Positions 28,115-37,415 of a stretch of 64,000 nucleotides of DNA are shown in pieces. Each line of letters begins with the position of its first letter. The first letter of the stretch is position 1. Under the pieces are notes generated by a model. It did not search any database. It was not told where the DNA came from and saw only the letters and a list, made by a program, of their open reading frames with translations. The DNA lies in the NCBI RefSeq assembly GCF_002967765.1, contig NZ_PUHY01000006.1:663175-727174 (forward strand), given 5' to 3'. Made by a program: the position numbers and the translations under genes. Origin of the DNA: Blastopirellula marina (GTDB lineage: Bacteria; Planctomycetota; Planctomycetia; Pirellulales; Pirellulaceae).

Positions 28115-28182
28115 GTTTGATTCCCTTCCTGGGCTTCTTGTATCTCTCGAATAAACCTTTCTAGCCAACCAATCACTTCGAC

Positions 28183-29631
28183 TTAGAAGTCGAACTGCAT
28201 ACGCATTTGGAACACATGCAGAATGCCGTTGGAGGCGACGGTGTCGTCCGTGTTGGAGTAGTTGTACTCGAACATGGCTCGCGTGAAGGGACTGAGGTAC
28301 CAGTTCAAGCCGACCAAGTGTCGGTAGTCACGGCCACCCGAGATGTTGTCGCTGTTGAGATCGTCGTGAGCATAACGGTAAGCAACTTCCCACGCCCCAC
28401 GACCGTTGCCGATGCAACCATCTTGGGTACGGACTCGGAAGAAGTTTTCGTAGGGGACGATTCGATTCGAGAACGAACCAGAGCGGCGATTGTAGGCTCG
28501 GTTCTCGCCGGTTAGGACATAGCTGGCCTGAATGTAGTAGTGATCGAACGATTCCGACCCGAAATCATTCGTGTCAGCCGAGACGAAGTGGTATTCGGAC
28601 TGCAGGATGAACGAACCGTAAGCATAAGCCGCTTCCAGGCCACCCAGGCTGTAGCTGGTAGCCGCGAAATTACCTGTATCGACGATGTACGGAGCCAACG
28701 CCGCGTCAGGACGATTACGGAAGCGAAGTTTCTGATCCCCCAGGTGTCGCCAGCTGTAGCCCATACCGAGGTGAATCAAACCACGTCCGTCACTCGCTTC
28801 GTCGTACCAAGGTAGGTAAGTCACGCGTCCAGTGATCGCGGACGAGTCTTCATCGCTCTGGTAGAACGGTGGCTTGTTGCTTTGCTCAGACACGAACAGC
28901 CCCACACCGTAGGTCCAGTTCGCATCGGCGTTGTCGGAATGGGCCATCACACCCAAGTCACGACCGAGCAGGAATGGGCTGGAGCGTTCCATGAACGTAA
29001 GATACTTGTTCGGCGTGAGCTGCTGCATCGAGAACGGCTCGAAAAAGTGACCGATCCGCACATTCTGCACGTAAGGAAGCTCGCCAAAGTCGAGATAGAC
29101 GTCCAGCAAGCTCACTTGGCTGGAAAGGTCGAACCACAATCGGTACGAGGTGTTCTCCAGGACGTTGCCTTTCAGCTCAACCCAGCAAGTCCGCAGCTTG
29201 ATGGCGTTCTCAGCGTCGCCCACTTGATCGTGGCTTTGCTGGTTCTGGCTGAAGACAGCCGAGTCGAGGAAGAATCGTCCACCAAGATTCACCGAAGGTT
29301 TCAGTGCGGCCTTGGCGGCGGCTGTGGCATCGGCCTTCTCGACGGAAGCCTTCCACTTTAGGAGCGAGTCGACATCTTGGTTCAAATCGGGAGCAATATC
29401 TGCCCCAGCACTCACCGGCACGGTCGATTGGAACTTTTCGCGAGCCAGTTCTCGCTTCAATTCGTCGATCTGAGCTTGGAGATCGGCGGCCTGCTGGGCG
29501 GTAATTCCGGGTTCGGTGGGTAACCGCATAGGGAGCGGAGGCTCACTAACCTCAGGGATTTCAAAATCGGCACGAACCGCACCAACGGCACAAACAAGAA
29601 CTACGGCTCCGATCACGATCCATCGTGTCAT
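28183..29631 (-). CDS. Porin of the OprO/OprP (phosphate-selective) family
   Basis: 482 aa from ATG 29631; an ATG five codons upstream is possible. Signal peptide WIVIGAVVLVCAVGAVRA, then a periplasmic coiled coil (AADLQAQIDELKRELAREK, about residues 50-75) seen in planctomycete members, then a 16-strand-like barrel with the family signature GRFFLDSAVF, RIGHFFEPFSMQQLT, YLTFMERSSP and a C-terminal Phe (QMRMQFDF). It forms an outer-membrane channel, probably for anions or sugars rather than only phosphate in this phylum. The Cys-rich protein gene follows. Confidence 0.9.
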   Translation of the reverse strand: MTRWIVIGAVVLVCAVGAVRADFEIPEVSEPPLPMRLPTEPGITAQQAADLQAQIDELKRELAREKFQSTVPVSAGADIAPDLNQDVDSLLKWKASVEKADATAAAKAALKPSVNLGGRFFLDSAVFSQNQQSHDQVGDAENAIKLRTCWVELKGNVLENTSYRLWFDLSSQVSLLDVYLDFGELPYVQNVRIGHFFEPFSMQQLTPNKYLTFMERSSPFLLGRDLGVMAHSDNADANWTYGVGLFVSEQSNKPPFYQSDEDSSAITGRVTYLPWYDEASDGRGLIHLGMGYSWRHLGDQKLRFRNRPDAALAPYIVDTGNFAATSYSLGGLEAAYAYGSFILQSEYHFVSADTNDFGSESFDHYYIQASYVLTGENRAYNRRSGSFSNRIVPYENFFRVRTQDGCIGNGRGAWEVAYRYAHDDLNSDNISGGRDYRHLVGLNWYLSPFTRAMFEYNYSNTDDTVASNGILHVFQMRMQFDF

Positions 29632-30087
29632 GAGAAACTGCCCCATCGAAAGTTGTCAGATCATTTGCATTTGCCGATCCATCCGTTGTCCGGCTTTGTG
29701 TGATTCGACGCGACATAGGTAGCACCTCAATGCATTTTCACCCGGTTTTTGGCTAGAACGCGGTTTCCGCACACCATAGGTTTTTGTTATGCCATCTAGA
29801 GAAACTTTCTTGTTTTGCCCCCCGGTTGGATATAACGATTCGCCTCACCCGTCTTAGGGCAAGCACTCCCCACCAGGGCTATTCAACCACCACTTGCGGC
29901 CCGAATCGCCCCTCCCCAGGGCGGATACCCCCTGGGTACTGTGCGTTCTTTTATACGATTTCACGTTATCTGCACTGCATCCGTGACCTACTGTTTTGCA
30001 TTGACAGGTTGCAAATGGTGCAGGCCTGAAATTAGTGATGGGAATGGAAATGTGCTGCGAGAAGCACACCTGGGGCAGGAGAATCTC
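29632..30087. other. Divergent intergenic region and long leader of the chemoreceptor gene
   Basis: About 455 bases between the porin and the chemoreceptor. Three hairpins can be drawn in the receptor's leader: CCCAGGG/CCCTGGG (29915-29936), TTTGCA/TGCAAA (29995-30015) and TGTGCT/AGCACA (30051-30068). The last one ends 19 bases before the ATG, just before the Shine-Dalgarno CAGGAGA. They do not match a riboswitch class I know. Confidence 0.4.
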
Positions 30088-31947
30088 ATGCTTACTACGA
30101 AGGGCAAAATCAGCGGTCTAGTTGCAATCGGCTGCTTATCGCTCGTTCTGTTGATTTCGATTGGCTGGTACACCCTCTCGGAACAAGTTTCGAGCCTGAA
30201 TGAAATTGTCGACGACAACTTCCTCGTCCTCATCGACCAGCAAATCACGCCGCTGTTACAAGACGAGATTCTGCCGTTCTTGAATGACGACCTCGTCCGC
30301 ACGCAGCAAATGCAAGGCAGCATCGTGCTTATGCTGGATGCTGACCGCGATGCTTACCAGGTGCTGGTTGCCGAAATGGAAGCCCGCAGCCTAGCCTTAA
30401 CCGGCACAACGACTAAAGAGTTGTACGACAAGCTTGTTGAGTCGCACGAACAGAACCTCGCTCAGGTGAAAGAGCGTTGCGATATCTCTAAGAACGGAAT
30501 CTTCAGCGAAGAGGCGATGGCCCACCTGAACGATTCCTTGAGCCGCTTTGAGTCGTGGAAGGCAACGACACGCAAGATCGTCGAGCTTTCCGCCCCAGGA
30601 AACGACATCGATCCAATGCAGCTTAATAAGCTTTCCAAGGACGCGTTGGCCGAGTTTGAGTCGTTCCGCGAGCCGCTGGATGGCGCCAAAGAGCATCTTC
30701 AACTCGATATCGAAACAGCTCTGGCCGAGATCGCTCGTAAGAAGGAGCTGATCAACGAAAGCGAACAGAAGGCAACTGCCAGCCGTGAAGCCGTGGTTGC
30801 AACCGCCGACGAAGTGCGTCGCAACGCTAGCAGTTCGGTGAGCAGCTTCCTTATTATTGGTGGAATTGCCATCACTTTGACCGTGGTGTTCGGTACGATT
30901 CTATCTCGATCGATTATCGCTCCGCTGAACCAAACGATTCGGATGCTCGATGGCATCGCTGCCAGCGGCGGTGACTTAACGCAGCGTTTGGTGATGAATC
31001 GCCGTGATGAATTCGGCCGCCTGGCGAAGTCCTTCAATCACTTTGTTGAGAAGATCCAGGGGGTCGTCAGCCGAATTGCTCAGGACTCGGAAGTCTTGGT
31101 TCAATCCTCGAGCGAACTCGATGACACCTCGAGCAGCCTAACCAAGGGTGCCGAGGAGGCCTCGTTACGAAGTTCGTCGGTTGCTGCGGCCGCTGAAGAG
31201 ATGTCGGTCTCGATCACCAACATCCAGCAAACAACCCACGACATGAACAACAGCTTCGACATGGTCTCGCATGCCGTCGATGAAATGTCGCGCAGCATCT
31301 CAGAGATCGCCAACAATACCGAGCAATCTTCGACCATCGCCAACGCTGCCTCGACCACGGTCAGTGCCAGCCACGAGAAGATGGAACTCTTGAGTCAAGC
31401 CGCCGCCGAAATCGGCCGCGTGACCGAAGTGATTCAAGACATCGCCGAACAGACCAACCTGTTGGCCTTGAACGCAACCATCGAAGCCTCGCGAGCTGGT
31501 GAAGCAGGTCGCGGTTTCGCGGTGGTCGCCACGGAAGTGAAAGCGTTGGCTCGCCAAACGGCCGAGGCCACGGACGATATTCGTTCGCGAATCGCAGGCA
31601 TTCAAACTTCGGCCAGCACCGCGGTCGAAACGATCTCCGATGTCGACAACGTCGTGAAACAGGTTCACCAGATCTCGATGACGATCGCAGCTGCGGTGGA
31701 AGAACAACGCACCGTCGCTCAGAGCATCTCCGAACAACTGCAAAACGTTTCACACGGCGTGAAGTCGGTCTCGCATAGCCTCGACCAATCGTCCGAAGCG
31801 AGCTCGGAGGTGAGTCGCAGTATTGCTCAGGTCGACGACGTCGCCAGCCGAACGCTATCCGACGCTGGTCGCACCGGTTCGATCGGCAATCGCATGTCGA
31901 CTCTGGCTGCTCAGTTGAACGAAACGTTGAGCGAGTTCAGCTACTAA
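30088..31947 (+). CDS. Methyl-accepting chemotaxis protein
   Basis: 619 aa from ATG 30088, with CAGGAGA 5 bases upstream; the frame is open further upstream but that part is the leader. TM1 at residues 8-30, an extracytoplasmic helical sensor of about 230 residues, TM2 ([20 protein letters not shown]), HAMP and a long signalling coiled coil with the hairpin tip [20 protein letters not shown] and [20 protein letters not shown]. No CheR/CheB pentapeptide is at the C-terminus (ETLSEFSY). No che genes lie nearby, so the receptor serves an array encoded elsewhere. Ligand unknown. Confidence 0.95.
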   Translation: MLTTKGKISGLVAIGCLSLVLLISIGWYTLSEQVSSLNEIVDDNFLVLIDQQITPLLQDEILPFLNDDLVRTQQMQGSIVLMLDADRDAYQVLVAEMEARSLALTGTTTKELYDKLVESHEQNLAQVKERCDISKNGIFSEEAMAHLNDSLSRFESWKATTRKIVELSAPGNDIDPMQLNKLSKDALAEFESFREPLDGAKEHLQLDIETALAEIARKKELINESEQKATASREAVVATADEVRRNASSSVSSFLIIGGIAITLTVVFGTILSRSIIAPLNQTIRMLDGIAASGGDLTQRLVMNRRDEFGRLAKSFNHFVEKIQGVVSRIAQDSEVLVQSSSELDDTSSSLTKGAEEASLRSSSVAAAAEEMSVSITNIQQTTHDMNNSFDMVSHAVDEMSRSISEIANNTEQSSTIANAASTTVSASHEKMELLSQAAAEIGRVTEVIQDIAEQTNLLALNATIEASRAGEAGRGFAVVATEVKALARQTAEATDDIRSRIAGIQTSASTAVETISDVDNVVKQVHQISMTIAAAVEEQRTVAQSISEQLQNVSHGVKSVSHSLDQSSEASSEVSRSIAQVDDVASRTLSDAGRTGSIGNRMSTLAAQLNETLSEFSY

Positions 31948-31996
31948 GGTTGAACGAAGCGGCTCCACAAACGTGATCAAGGGCATCGTCCCCCGG

Positions 31997-32036
31997 AAGA
32001 AAGCCAAAGCAAATCGTCTTTGGCTTTCTTTTTTTC
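31997..32036 (+). terminator. Intrinsic terminator after the chemoreceptor gene
   Basis: 13-base stem AAGAAAGCCAAAG / CTTTGGCTTTCTT (31997-32009 with 32018-32030) and an 8-base loop, followed by TTTTTCTT. It is clear and ends just before the convergent treZ stop at 32042. The left arm is A-rich, so it may also serve treZ from the other side. Confidence 0.9.
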
Positions 32037-32041
32037 TTGCC

Positions 32042-33841
32042 CTACGGTTTCTCGAAACGGACCGTTCCTTCACCGATCAGCACCGCATATTCGTTCAGTA
32101 CGTATTGTCCGCTACCGAGTGACTGGCAGCCTTGCTCCAACAAAATGTCCCCCTCAAAGGAAACGGTGGAAGCTTCCGCGGCTTCGTTTTGGGGATGGAG
32201 GCGTACGACTGCAAAGCACGACTGCGAATCGTTCCGATAGGTCACCAAGCCCGTCCGCCAAAGTTGATCCCATCCGGCAGTCAGATTCTCTCCCTTTAAA
32301 AGCCCTGCGTGTTGCCACCGTTTGCGTAAGCTCAACAGGTCACGATACCAGTTCCACGTTTCCTGGTTGCCTTCCGCTCGCGGGCCAATCTTTGACTTCC
32401 GAAACGCAGCCGGCGACAAGCAAGAGACAACCTGCGACCAGTCATGCTGCGGATGTTCGCGACGACGACCTTGCTCAACAGCTTTTCTCAAATGCGAGTC
32501 ACCGAAGTCGGCGAAGAAATAGAACGGGTTATCTGCCGCGAACTCTTCTCCCATGAATAGCATCGGAATTGATGGCAGCATCAACATCAACGCGGCGGCC
32601 GCTCGCTGAGCCTCGTGCGAAGTGATCTGATGCATTCGCAAGCCCTCGGGATGATTGCCCACGAAGTCATGATTTTGTATCGAGAAGATCAGCGACGACA
32701 AATCGGCTGGCGTGCTGTCTTCCTCCAGCGGAATCCGTCGTCGCTTGCCACCGATGGTGCCGCGAAAGACGTAGCCGCGACGGAGCGTGGCATCGATGTC
32801 TTCGCCGGCTTGGTAACGTCGATCCGACATATGCTGCTCAGGTTGAATCTCCGCCGCGACTGCGTGCAGGAAGTCGTCGCACCAGATCGCATCGAAGCCG
32901 TACCCACCCGCATCGAGCGAGGTGAGCAGTTCCGCGTCGTAGATGTTACTCTCTGCAATCAAATGCAGTTCGCGGCCGAGTTTCGTTTGCATCGCTGCGA
33001 ACGCGTCACCAATTTCCCCCACGATGTGCCGCGGGGAGTTATCAAGAATACAGTGTGTTGCATCGAGTCGGAGTCCATCGAAGTGAAACTCTTCGATCCA
33101 GTACTTCGCATTGGCCACGATATACTCGCGCATCATCTCGCTGCCATCACCATCGAAGTTAGGCGCATCACCCCACACGGTTTGATGGATGGGCGAAACG
33201 TAGCCGCCAAATGGATGCAGATAGTTCCCTTCCGCACCGAAGTGGTTGTAGACCACATCGAGAATCATCGCCAAGCCTTTTTGATGGGCCACATCGATTA
33301 GATGGCGTAATTCGTCCGGCGAACCAAACGAGTTGCGTGGCGCAAAAAAATCGGTGCCGTCGTAGCCCCAGTTCCATCGACCGGCCGACTCCGCTACCGG
33401 CATCAGCTCGACGGCCGTCACGCCCAGCTCGACCAGTTCGTCCAGCCGATCGATCGCGGCCGTGTAGGTTCCTTCCTTGGTAAAGGTTCCTATGTGCAGC
33501 TCGTATACCACCATCGCCGCTTTCGGAATGCCCTTCCAGGAATGGTCACCCCAAACATACGTTCGCGGATCGATCAGTTCGGACGGTCGATGAACACCCT
33601 CCGGCTGAAAGCGACTCGCGGGGTCGGGGCGGGGATTACCGTCCGGCACACGAAACCAATACTTGGTTCCCGCCGGGACATTTACCGACACCGTGAATAC
33701 GCCAGGCTCTTTCTGACTCATGGGAATCTCTTGGGCATCTTCCCCCTCGATTTGCAGCGACAATCGGTCGCACGCCGGGGCATGCACTGTGAAGCAAACC
33801 GATCCATCATCTTGAAACTGGGGGCCGAACGTACGTGGCAT
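32042..33841 (-). CDS. treZ: Malto-oligosyltrehalose trehalohydrolase (GH13)
   Basis: 599 aa. N-terminal carbohydrate-binding beta domain (residues 1-100, RTFGPQFQDDGSVCFTVHAP), then a GH13 barrel: region I DVVYNHFG, region II GLRLDATH (nucleophile Asp), region III LIAESNIYD (acid/base Glu), region IV QNHDFVGNHP. The early YELHIGTFTKEGTY and RWNWGYDGTDFFAP are typical of TreZ and branching-enzyme-like members; the lack of a branching-enzyme N-domain and the NHDFVGN motif favour TreZ. It releases trehalose from maltooligosyl-trehalose. The partner synthase treY is not in the window. Cytoplasmic. Confidence 0.9.
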   Translation of the reverse strand: MPRTFGPQFQDDGSVCFTVHAPACDRLSLQIEGEDAQEIPMSQKEPGVFTVSVNVPAGTKYWFRVPDGNPRPDPASRFQPEGVHRPSELIDPRTYVWGDHSWKGIPKAAMVVYELHIGTFTKEGTYTAAIDRLDELVELGVTAVELMPVAESAGRWNWGYDGTDFFAPRNSFGSPDELRHLIDVAHQKGLAMILDVVYNHFGAEGNYLHPFGGYVSPIHQTVWGDAPNFDGDGSEMMREYIVANAKYWIEEFHFDGLRLDATHCILDNSPRHIVGEIGDAFAAMQTKLGRELHLIAESNIYDAELLTSLDAGGYGFDAIWCDDFLHAVAAEIQPEQHMSDRRYQAGEDIDATLRRGYVFRGTIGGKRRRIPLEEDSTPADLSSLIFSIQNHDFVGNHPEGLRMHQITSHEAQRAAAALMLMLPSIPMLFMGEEFAADNPFYFFADFGDSHLRKAVEQGRRREHPQHDWSQVVSCLSPAAFRKSKIGPRAEGNQETWNWYRDLLSLRKRWQHAGLLKGENLTAGWDQLWRTGLVTYRNDSQSCFAVVRLHPQNEAAEASTVSFEGDILLEQGCQSLGSGQYVLNEYAVLIGEGTVRFEKP

Positions 33842-34038
33842 GGAGCTATCCTGCGATTTCTAAGTAGAGATCCAACGAGCGAGAGCAAACAATCTAAATT
33901 GGCGCGCCGATTATTTCGCGCCACGGGGAAATTGGCAATGCACTACCCATTCTCCGTTGGTTGTGGTTCGTTTTTCCTGTTTTCTTCAGCTACAATCAAC
34001 ACCATCACGCCTTACACCCTCCTCTGCGAGATCCCACT

Positions 34039-35754
34039 ATGCATCGCCTCGTTTCTTACGCCGCCGCTCTCCTCCTGCTGTGCGGTAGTTCGCTTCATGC
34101 CCAGGAAAAGAAGCAGCCCAACATCATCGTCATCCTGGCCGATGACATGGGGTATTCCGATATCGGCTGCTACGGGTCTGAAATTCAAACGCCAACACTG
34201 GACAGCTTGGCGGAGTCCGGCCTCAAGTTCAGTCAGTTTTACAACACAGCCCGTTGCTGTCCGACGCGGGCCTCGCTACTGACCGGATTGTATCCGCACC
34301 AAGCAGGGATCGGTCACATGGTGACCGGCAACTACGATCCCAACCAGTTTCCCGGCTACCATCAAGATTTGAACGATCGGTGTCAAACGATCGCCGAAGT
34401 CTTGAAGCCCGCGGGTTACACCACGTACATGACCGGCAAATGGCACGTCTGTAACAACATGAGCCCAGACGGCACCAAGCACAACTGGCCACTGCAGCGT
34501 GGGTTCGATCACTTCTACGGTACGATCACCGGCGCTGGCAGCTTTTACGATCCGGCCGCATTGTGTCGTGGCAATACGCTGATCACGCCGGTCAACGATA
34601 AAGACTACCAACCCGAGTCGTACTACTACACCGATGCGATCGGCGACAACGCCGTGAGCTTTTTGCAGCAACACGAAGAGGGCTCGGACGACAAGCCGTT
34701 CTTTTTGTATGTCGCATTCACCGCGGCTCACTGGCCGATGCATGCCTTGCCGGAAGATATCGCCAAGTACGAAGACCTTTATAAGAAAGGGTACGGCGAA
34801 ATCCGAAAGGCTCGTTTTGCTCGCTTGAAAGAATTGGGCTTGATCGATCCTCAATGGGAAATGGCTGCTCGCGCCGGAACGTGGAAGAAGATCGAGCACA
34901 AGCCGTGGGAGATTCAGTGTATGGCGGTCTACGCCGCGATGATCGATCGCATGGATCAGAATATCGCCAAAATCACCCAACAGCTGAAAGCCTCGGACGA
35001 ACTCGACAATACCCTGGTCTTCTATATGCAAGATAACGGCGGATGTGCCGAAGGGGTCGGTCGGCAAAGCGATAAGAACTTGCCCGAGCCCCGAAAGCCA
35101 ATGGGGCCGGATGAACTGCAGCTCAGCATCATTCCGGCGTTCGCACGCGATGGTAAGCCGGTTCGCCATGGCCCCGAGAACATGCCGGGACCTTACGACA
35201 CCTATATCGCTTACGGCCGTAACTGGGCAAACGTCTCGAACACGCCCTTCCGGGAATACAAACATTGGGTTCACGAAGGAGGCATCTCGACTCCGCTGAT
35301 TGTGCACTGGCCCGTTGGAATTGCTGCTTCGCAAAACGGCAAGCTGGTCACCACGCCGAGCCATTTAATCGACATCATGGCCACCTGCGTCGATGTCGCC
35401 GGAGCCGACTATCCACAACAGGTCGCCGGCAAAGAGATTACTCCCCTACAAGGAATCAGCCTTGCCCCGTCCTTCACCGGCAGCGAGCCCCAACGGAAGA
35501 CACCGATCTTCTGGGAGCACGAAGCCAACGGTGCGGTCCGTGACGGCAAATGGAAAATCGTTCGCTACGGCAAGATGGGCAGCGGGGAAACCCAACCTTG
35601 GGAACTGCACGACATGGAAGCGGATCGAACGGAACAACATGATCTGGCCAGCCAACATCCTGAAATCGTCGAGAAGATGGCTGCTCAGTGGGATCAGTGG
35701 GCTCACGAGGCGAACGTACTGCCGTGGCCTTGGGGCAATCAAAAGAAGAAGTAA
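34039..35754 (+). CDS. Arylsulfatase-type sulfatase (S1), secreted
   Basis: 571 aa from ATG 34039; a longer start at 33961 has a non-signal sequence before it. Signal peptide LVSYAAALLLLCGSSLHAQ. Sulfatase motifs: NIIVILADDMGYSDIGCYG (metal Asp pair), formylglycine Cys73 in ARCCPTRASLLTGLYPHQ, MTGKWHV and MQDNGG. It is the first of a compact set of four genes (next gene 15 bases on). The CCPTR form and the long insertion after the N-terminal half are seen in arylsulfatase-like planctomycete enzymes. Substrate unknown, probably a sulfated polysaccharide. Confidence 0.94.
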   Translation: MHRLVSYAAALLLLCGSSLHAQEKKQPNIIVILADDMGYSDIGCYGSEIQTPTLDSLAESGLKFSQFYNTARCCPTRASLLTGLYPHQAGIGHMVTGNYDPNQFPGYHQDLNDRCQTIAEVLKPAGYTTYMTGKWHVCNNMSPDGTKHNWPLQRGFDHFYGTITGAGSFYDPAALCRGNTLITPVNDKDYQPESYYYTDAIGDNAVSFLQQHEEGSDDKPFFLYVAFTAAHWPMHALPEDIAKYEDLYKKGYGEIRKARFARLKELGLIDPQWEMAARAGTWKKIEHKPWEIQCMAVYAAMIDRMDQNIAKITQQLKASDELDNTLVFYMQDNGGCAEGVGRQSDKNLPEPRKPMGPDELQLSIIPAFARDGKPVRHGPENMPGPYDTYIAYGRNWANVSNTPFREYKHWVHEGGISTPLIVHWPVGIAASQNGKLVTTPSHLIDIMATCVDVAGADYPQQVAGKEITPLQGISLAPSFTGSEPQRKTPIFWEHEANGAVRDGKWKIVRYGKMGSGETQPWELHDMEADRTEQHDLASQHPEIVEKMAAQWDQWAHEANVLPWPWGNQKKK

Positions 35755-35769
35755 TTGGTAAACTCCATC

Positions 35770-37392
35770 ATGCAAACTTTGACTCGAACTTCCCTGGCAG
35801 TCGCGTTTTTGCTGCTGCTGGGCATCTCCGCGCACGCGGACGAACGTCCTAACATCGTGGTCATCATGGTCGATGACTTGGGCTTCTCCGATCTTGGCTG
35901 CTTCGGTGGCGAGATCAACACGCCCAATATCGACTCGTTGGCGAGCGGCGGCTTACGTTTCACCTCGTTTTATAATTGTGCCCGCTGCTGCCCGACACGC
36001 GCTGCGATGTTGACCGGTCTTTACCCGCACCAGGTGGGGCTAATCCGAAATGGCAATTCGCTGACGCGCAACGGCGTGACAATCGCCGAGGCATTGGGGT
36101 CGGCCGGTTACCAAACCGCGATGGCTGGCAAGTGGCATCTCAGCCGCACCCAGGCACTACCGGATCACCAAGCGCAACTCGATTGGTTAAATCATCAATC
36201 GCAACCGGATCGTACGTTCTCGCCGGTCGACACCTATCCGATCAATCGCGGCTTCCAGCGGCACTTCGGACCGATCTGGGGCGTGGTCGATTACTTCGAT
36301 CCCTTCTCGCTCGTCGAAGGAGAAACGCCAGTCGAAGATGTTCCGGATGATTTCTACATGACCGATGCCATTACGCAGAAGTCGGTCGATTACATCCAGG
36401 AGATGTCCCAGAGCGATGCTCCCTTCTTTCTGTACGTCGCGCACACTGCCCCGCACTGGCCGCTGCATGCCAAGCCGGAAGATATCGCCAAGTACGAAAA
36501 AACCTATCGCGATGGTTGGCACAAACTACGTGACAAGCGATATGCTCGTCAGGTGGAAATGGGGCTGATCGATCCCAAGACATCACCGAAACCTGAGCTC
36601 CAAGGGCAAGGGGACGACTGGGAAGCGTTAGACGAAGCGACGCGTGAACACATGAGCCAACTGATGTCGGTCCATGCCGGGATGGTCGATTGTGTTGACC
36701 AAGGGGTCGGCCGGATCATCAACGCTTTGAAAGAGACGGGTCGTCTCGAGAACACGCTCATTCTGGTGATGTCTGACAACGGAGCTTCCCCCGAACGTTA
36801 CCTCAACCCTGGCTTCGATCGTCCAAACGAAACCCGCGAAGGGAAGCCGATCCAATACGAAGGGCTATTCAATCCTGGCAGTGAGACCACCTGGGGCTAC
36901 ATTGGCTCGTACTGGGCCAGTGCCGGCAACACGCCGTATCGCTACTGGAAAGCCCAATCGTTTGAAGGAGGCGCTCACACGCCGATGATCGCGCACTGGC
37001 CTTCCGGCTTGAAGACTGAGCCCGGCAGCAAGACCGATCAGCCGGGGCACGTTATCGACGTACTGCCCACCTGCCTGGAACTGGCTGGCGCTGAATATCC
37101 CCAGACGTTCAAAAAGAATGAGATCACACCCGTCGAAGGGCTTTCGCTCGCTCCGATTTTGGCAGGCCAACAGCGCGAAGGTCACCCAGCCCTCTTCTTC
37201 GAACACGAAGGAGGCAAGGCCATGATTGCTGACGGCTGGAAGCTGGTTCAACCGAAGCAGAACGGCCAATGGGAACTGTACCACTTGGCGGAAGATCGCA
37301 CCGAAACCAACAACCTGGCTGAAGCCGAACCCAAACGCCTGGCCCAGATGAAACGCAAATGGCAGGCATGGTTCAACCGCGTCAAACCCTAA
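35770..37392 (+). CDS. Arylsulfatase-type sulfatase (S1), secreted
   Basis: 540 aa from ATG 35770 (a TTG at 35755 is also in frame). Signal peptide TSLAVAFLLLLGISAHA. Motifs: NIVVIMVDDLGFSDLGCFG, formylglycine Cys73 in ARCCPTRAAMLTGLYPHQ, MAGKWHLS and MSDNGASPERY. Clearly a paralogue of the preceding gene (shared CARCCPTRA and AHTAPHWPLHAKPEDIAKYE-type segments), so the pair arose by duplication. It sits between two other sulfatases with 15- and 23-base gaps. Secreted; substrate unknown. Confidence 0.94.
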   Translation: MQTLTRTSLAVAFLLLLGISAHADERPNIVVIMVDDLGFSDLGCFGGEINTPNIDSLASGGLRFTSFYNCARCCPTRAAMLTGLYPHQVGLIRNGNSLTRNGVTIAEALGSAGYQTAMAGKWHLSRTQALPDHQAQLDWLNHQSQPDRTFSPVDTYPINRGFQRHFGPIWGVVDYFDPFSLVEGETPVEDVPDDFYMTDAITQKSVDYIQEMSQSDAPFFLYVAHTAPHWPLHAKPEDIAKYEKTYRDGWHKLRDKRYARQVEMGLIDPKTSPKPELQGQGDDWEALDEATREHMSQLMSVHAGMVDCVDQGVGRIINALKETGRLENTLILVMSDNGASPERYLNPGFDRPNETREGKPIQYEGLFNPGSETTWGYIGSYWASAGNTPYRYWKAQSFEGGAHTPMIAHWPSGLKTEPGSKTDQPGHVIDVLPTCLELAGAEYPQTFKKNEITPVEGLSLAPILAGQQREGHPALFFEHEGGKAMIADGWKLVQPKQNGQWELYHLAEDRTETNNLAEAEPKRLAQMKRKWQAWFNRVKP

Positions 37393-37415
37393 TCACGCAC
37401 AGGACACCTCCCCTC

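Noticed and set aside
32615..33301. A 228-codon plus-strand frame opposite treZ
   Set aside because: It covers the catalytic GH13 motifs of treZ in antisense; no independent support.
34276..35364. A 362-codon open frame on the minus strand inside the first sulfatase of the cluster
   Set aside because: The plus-strand sulfatase has all catalytic motifs. The opposite frame has no family features and no ribosome site.
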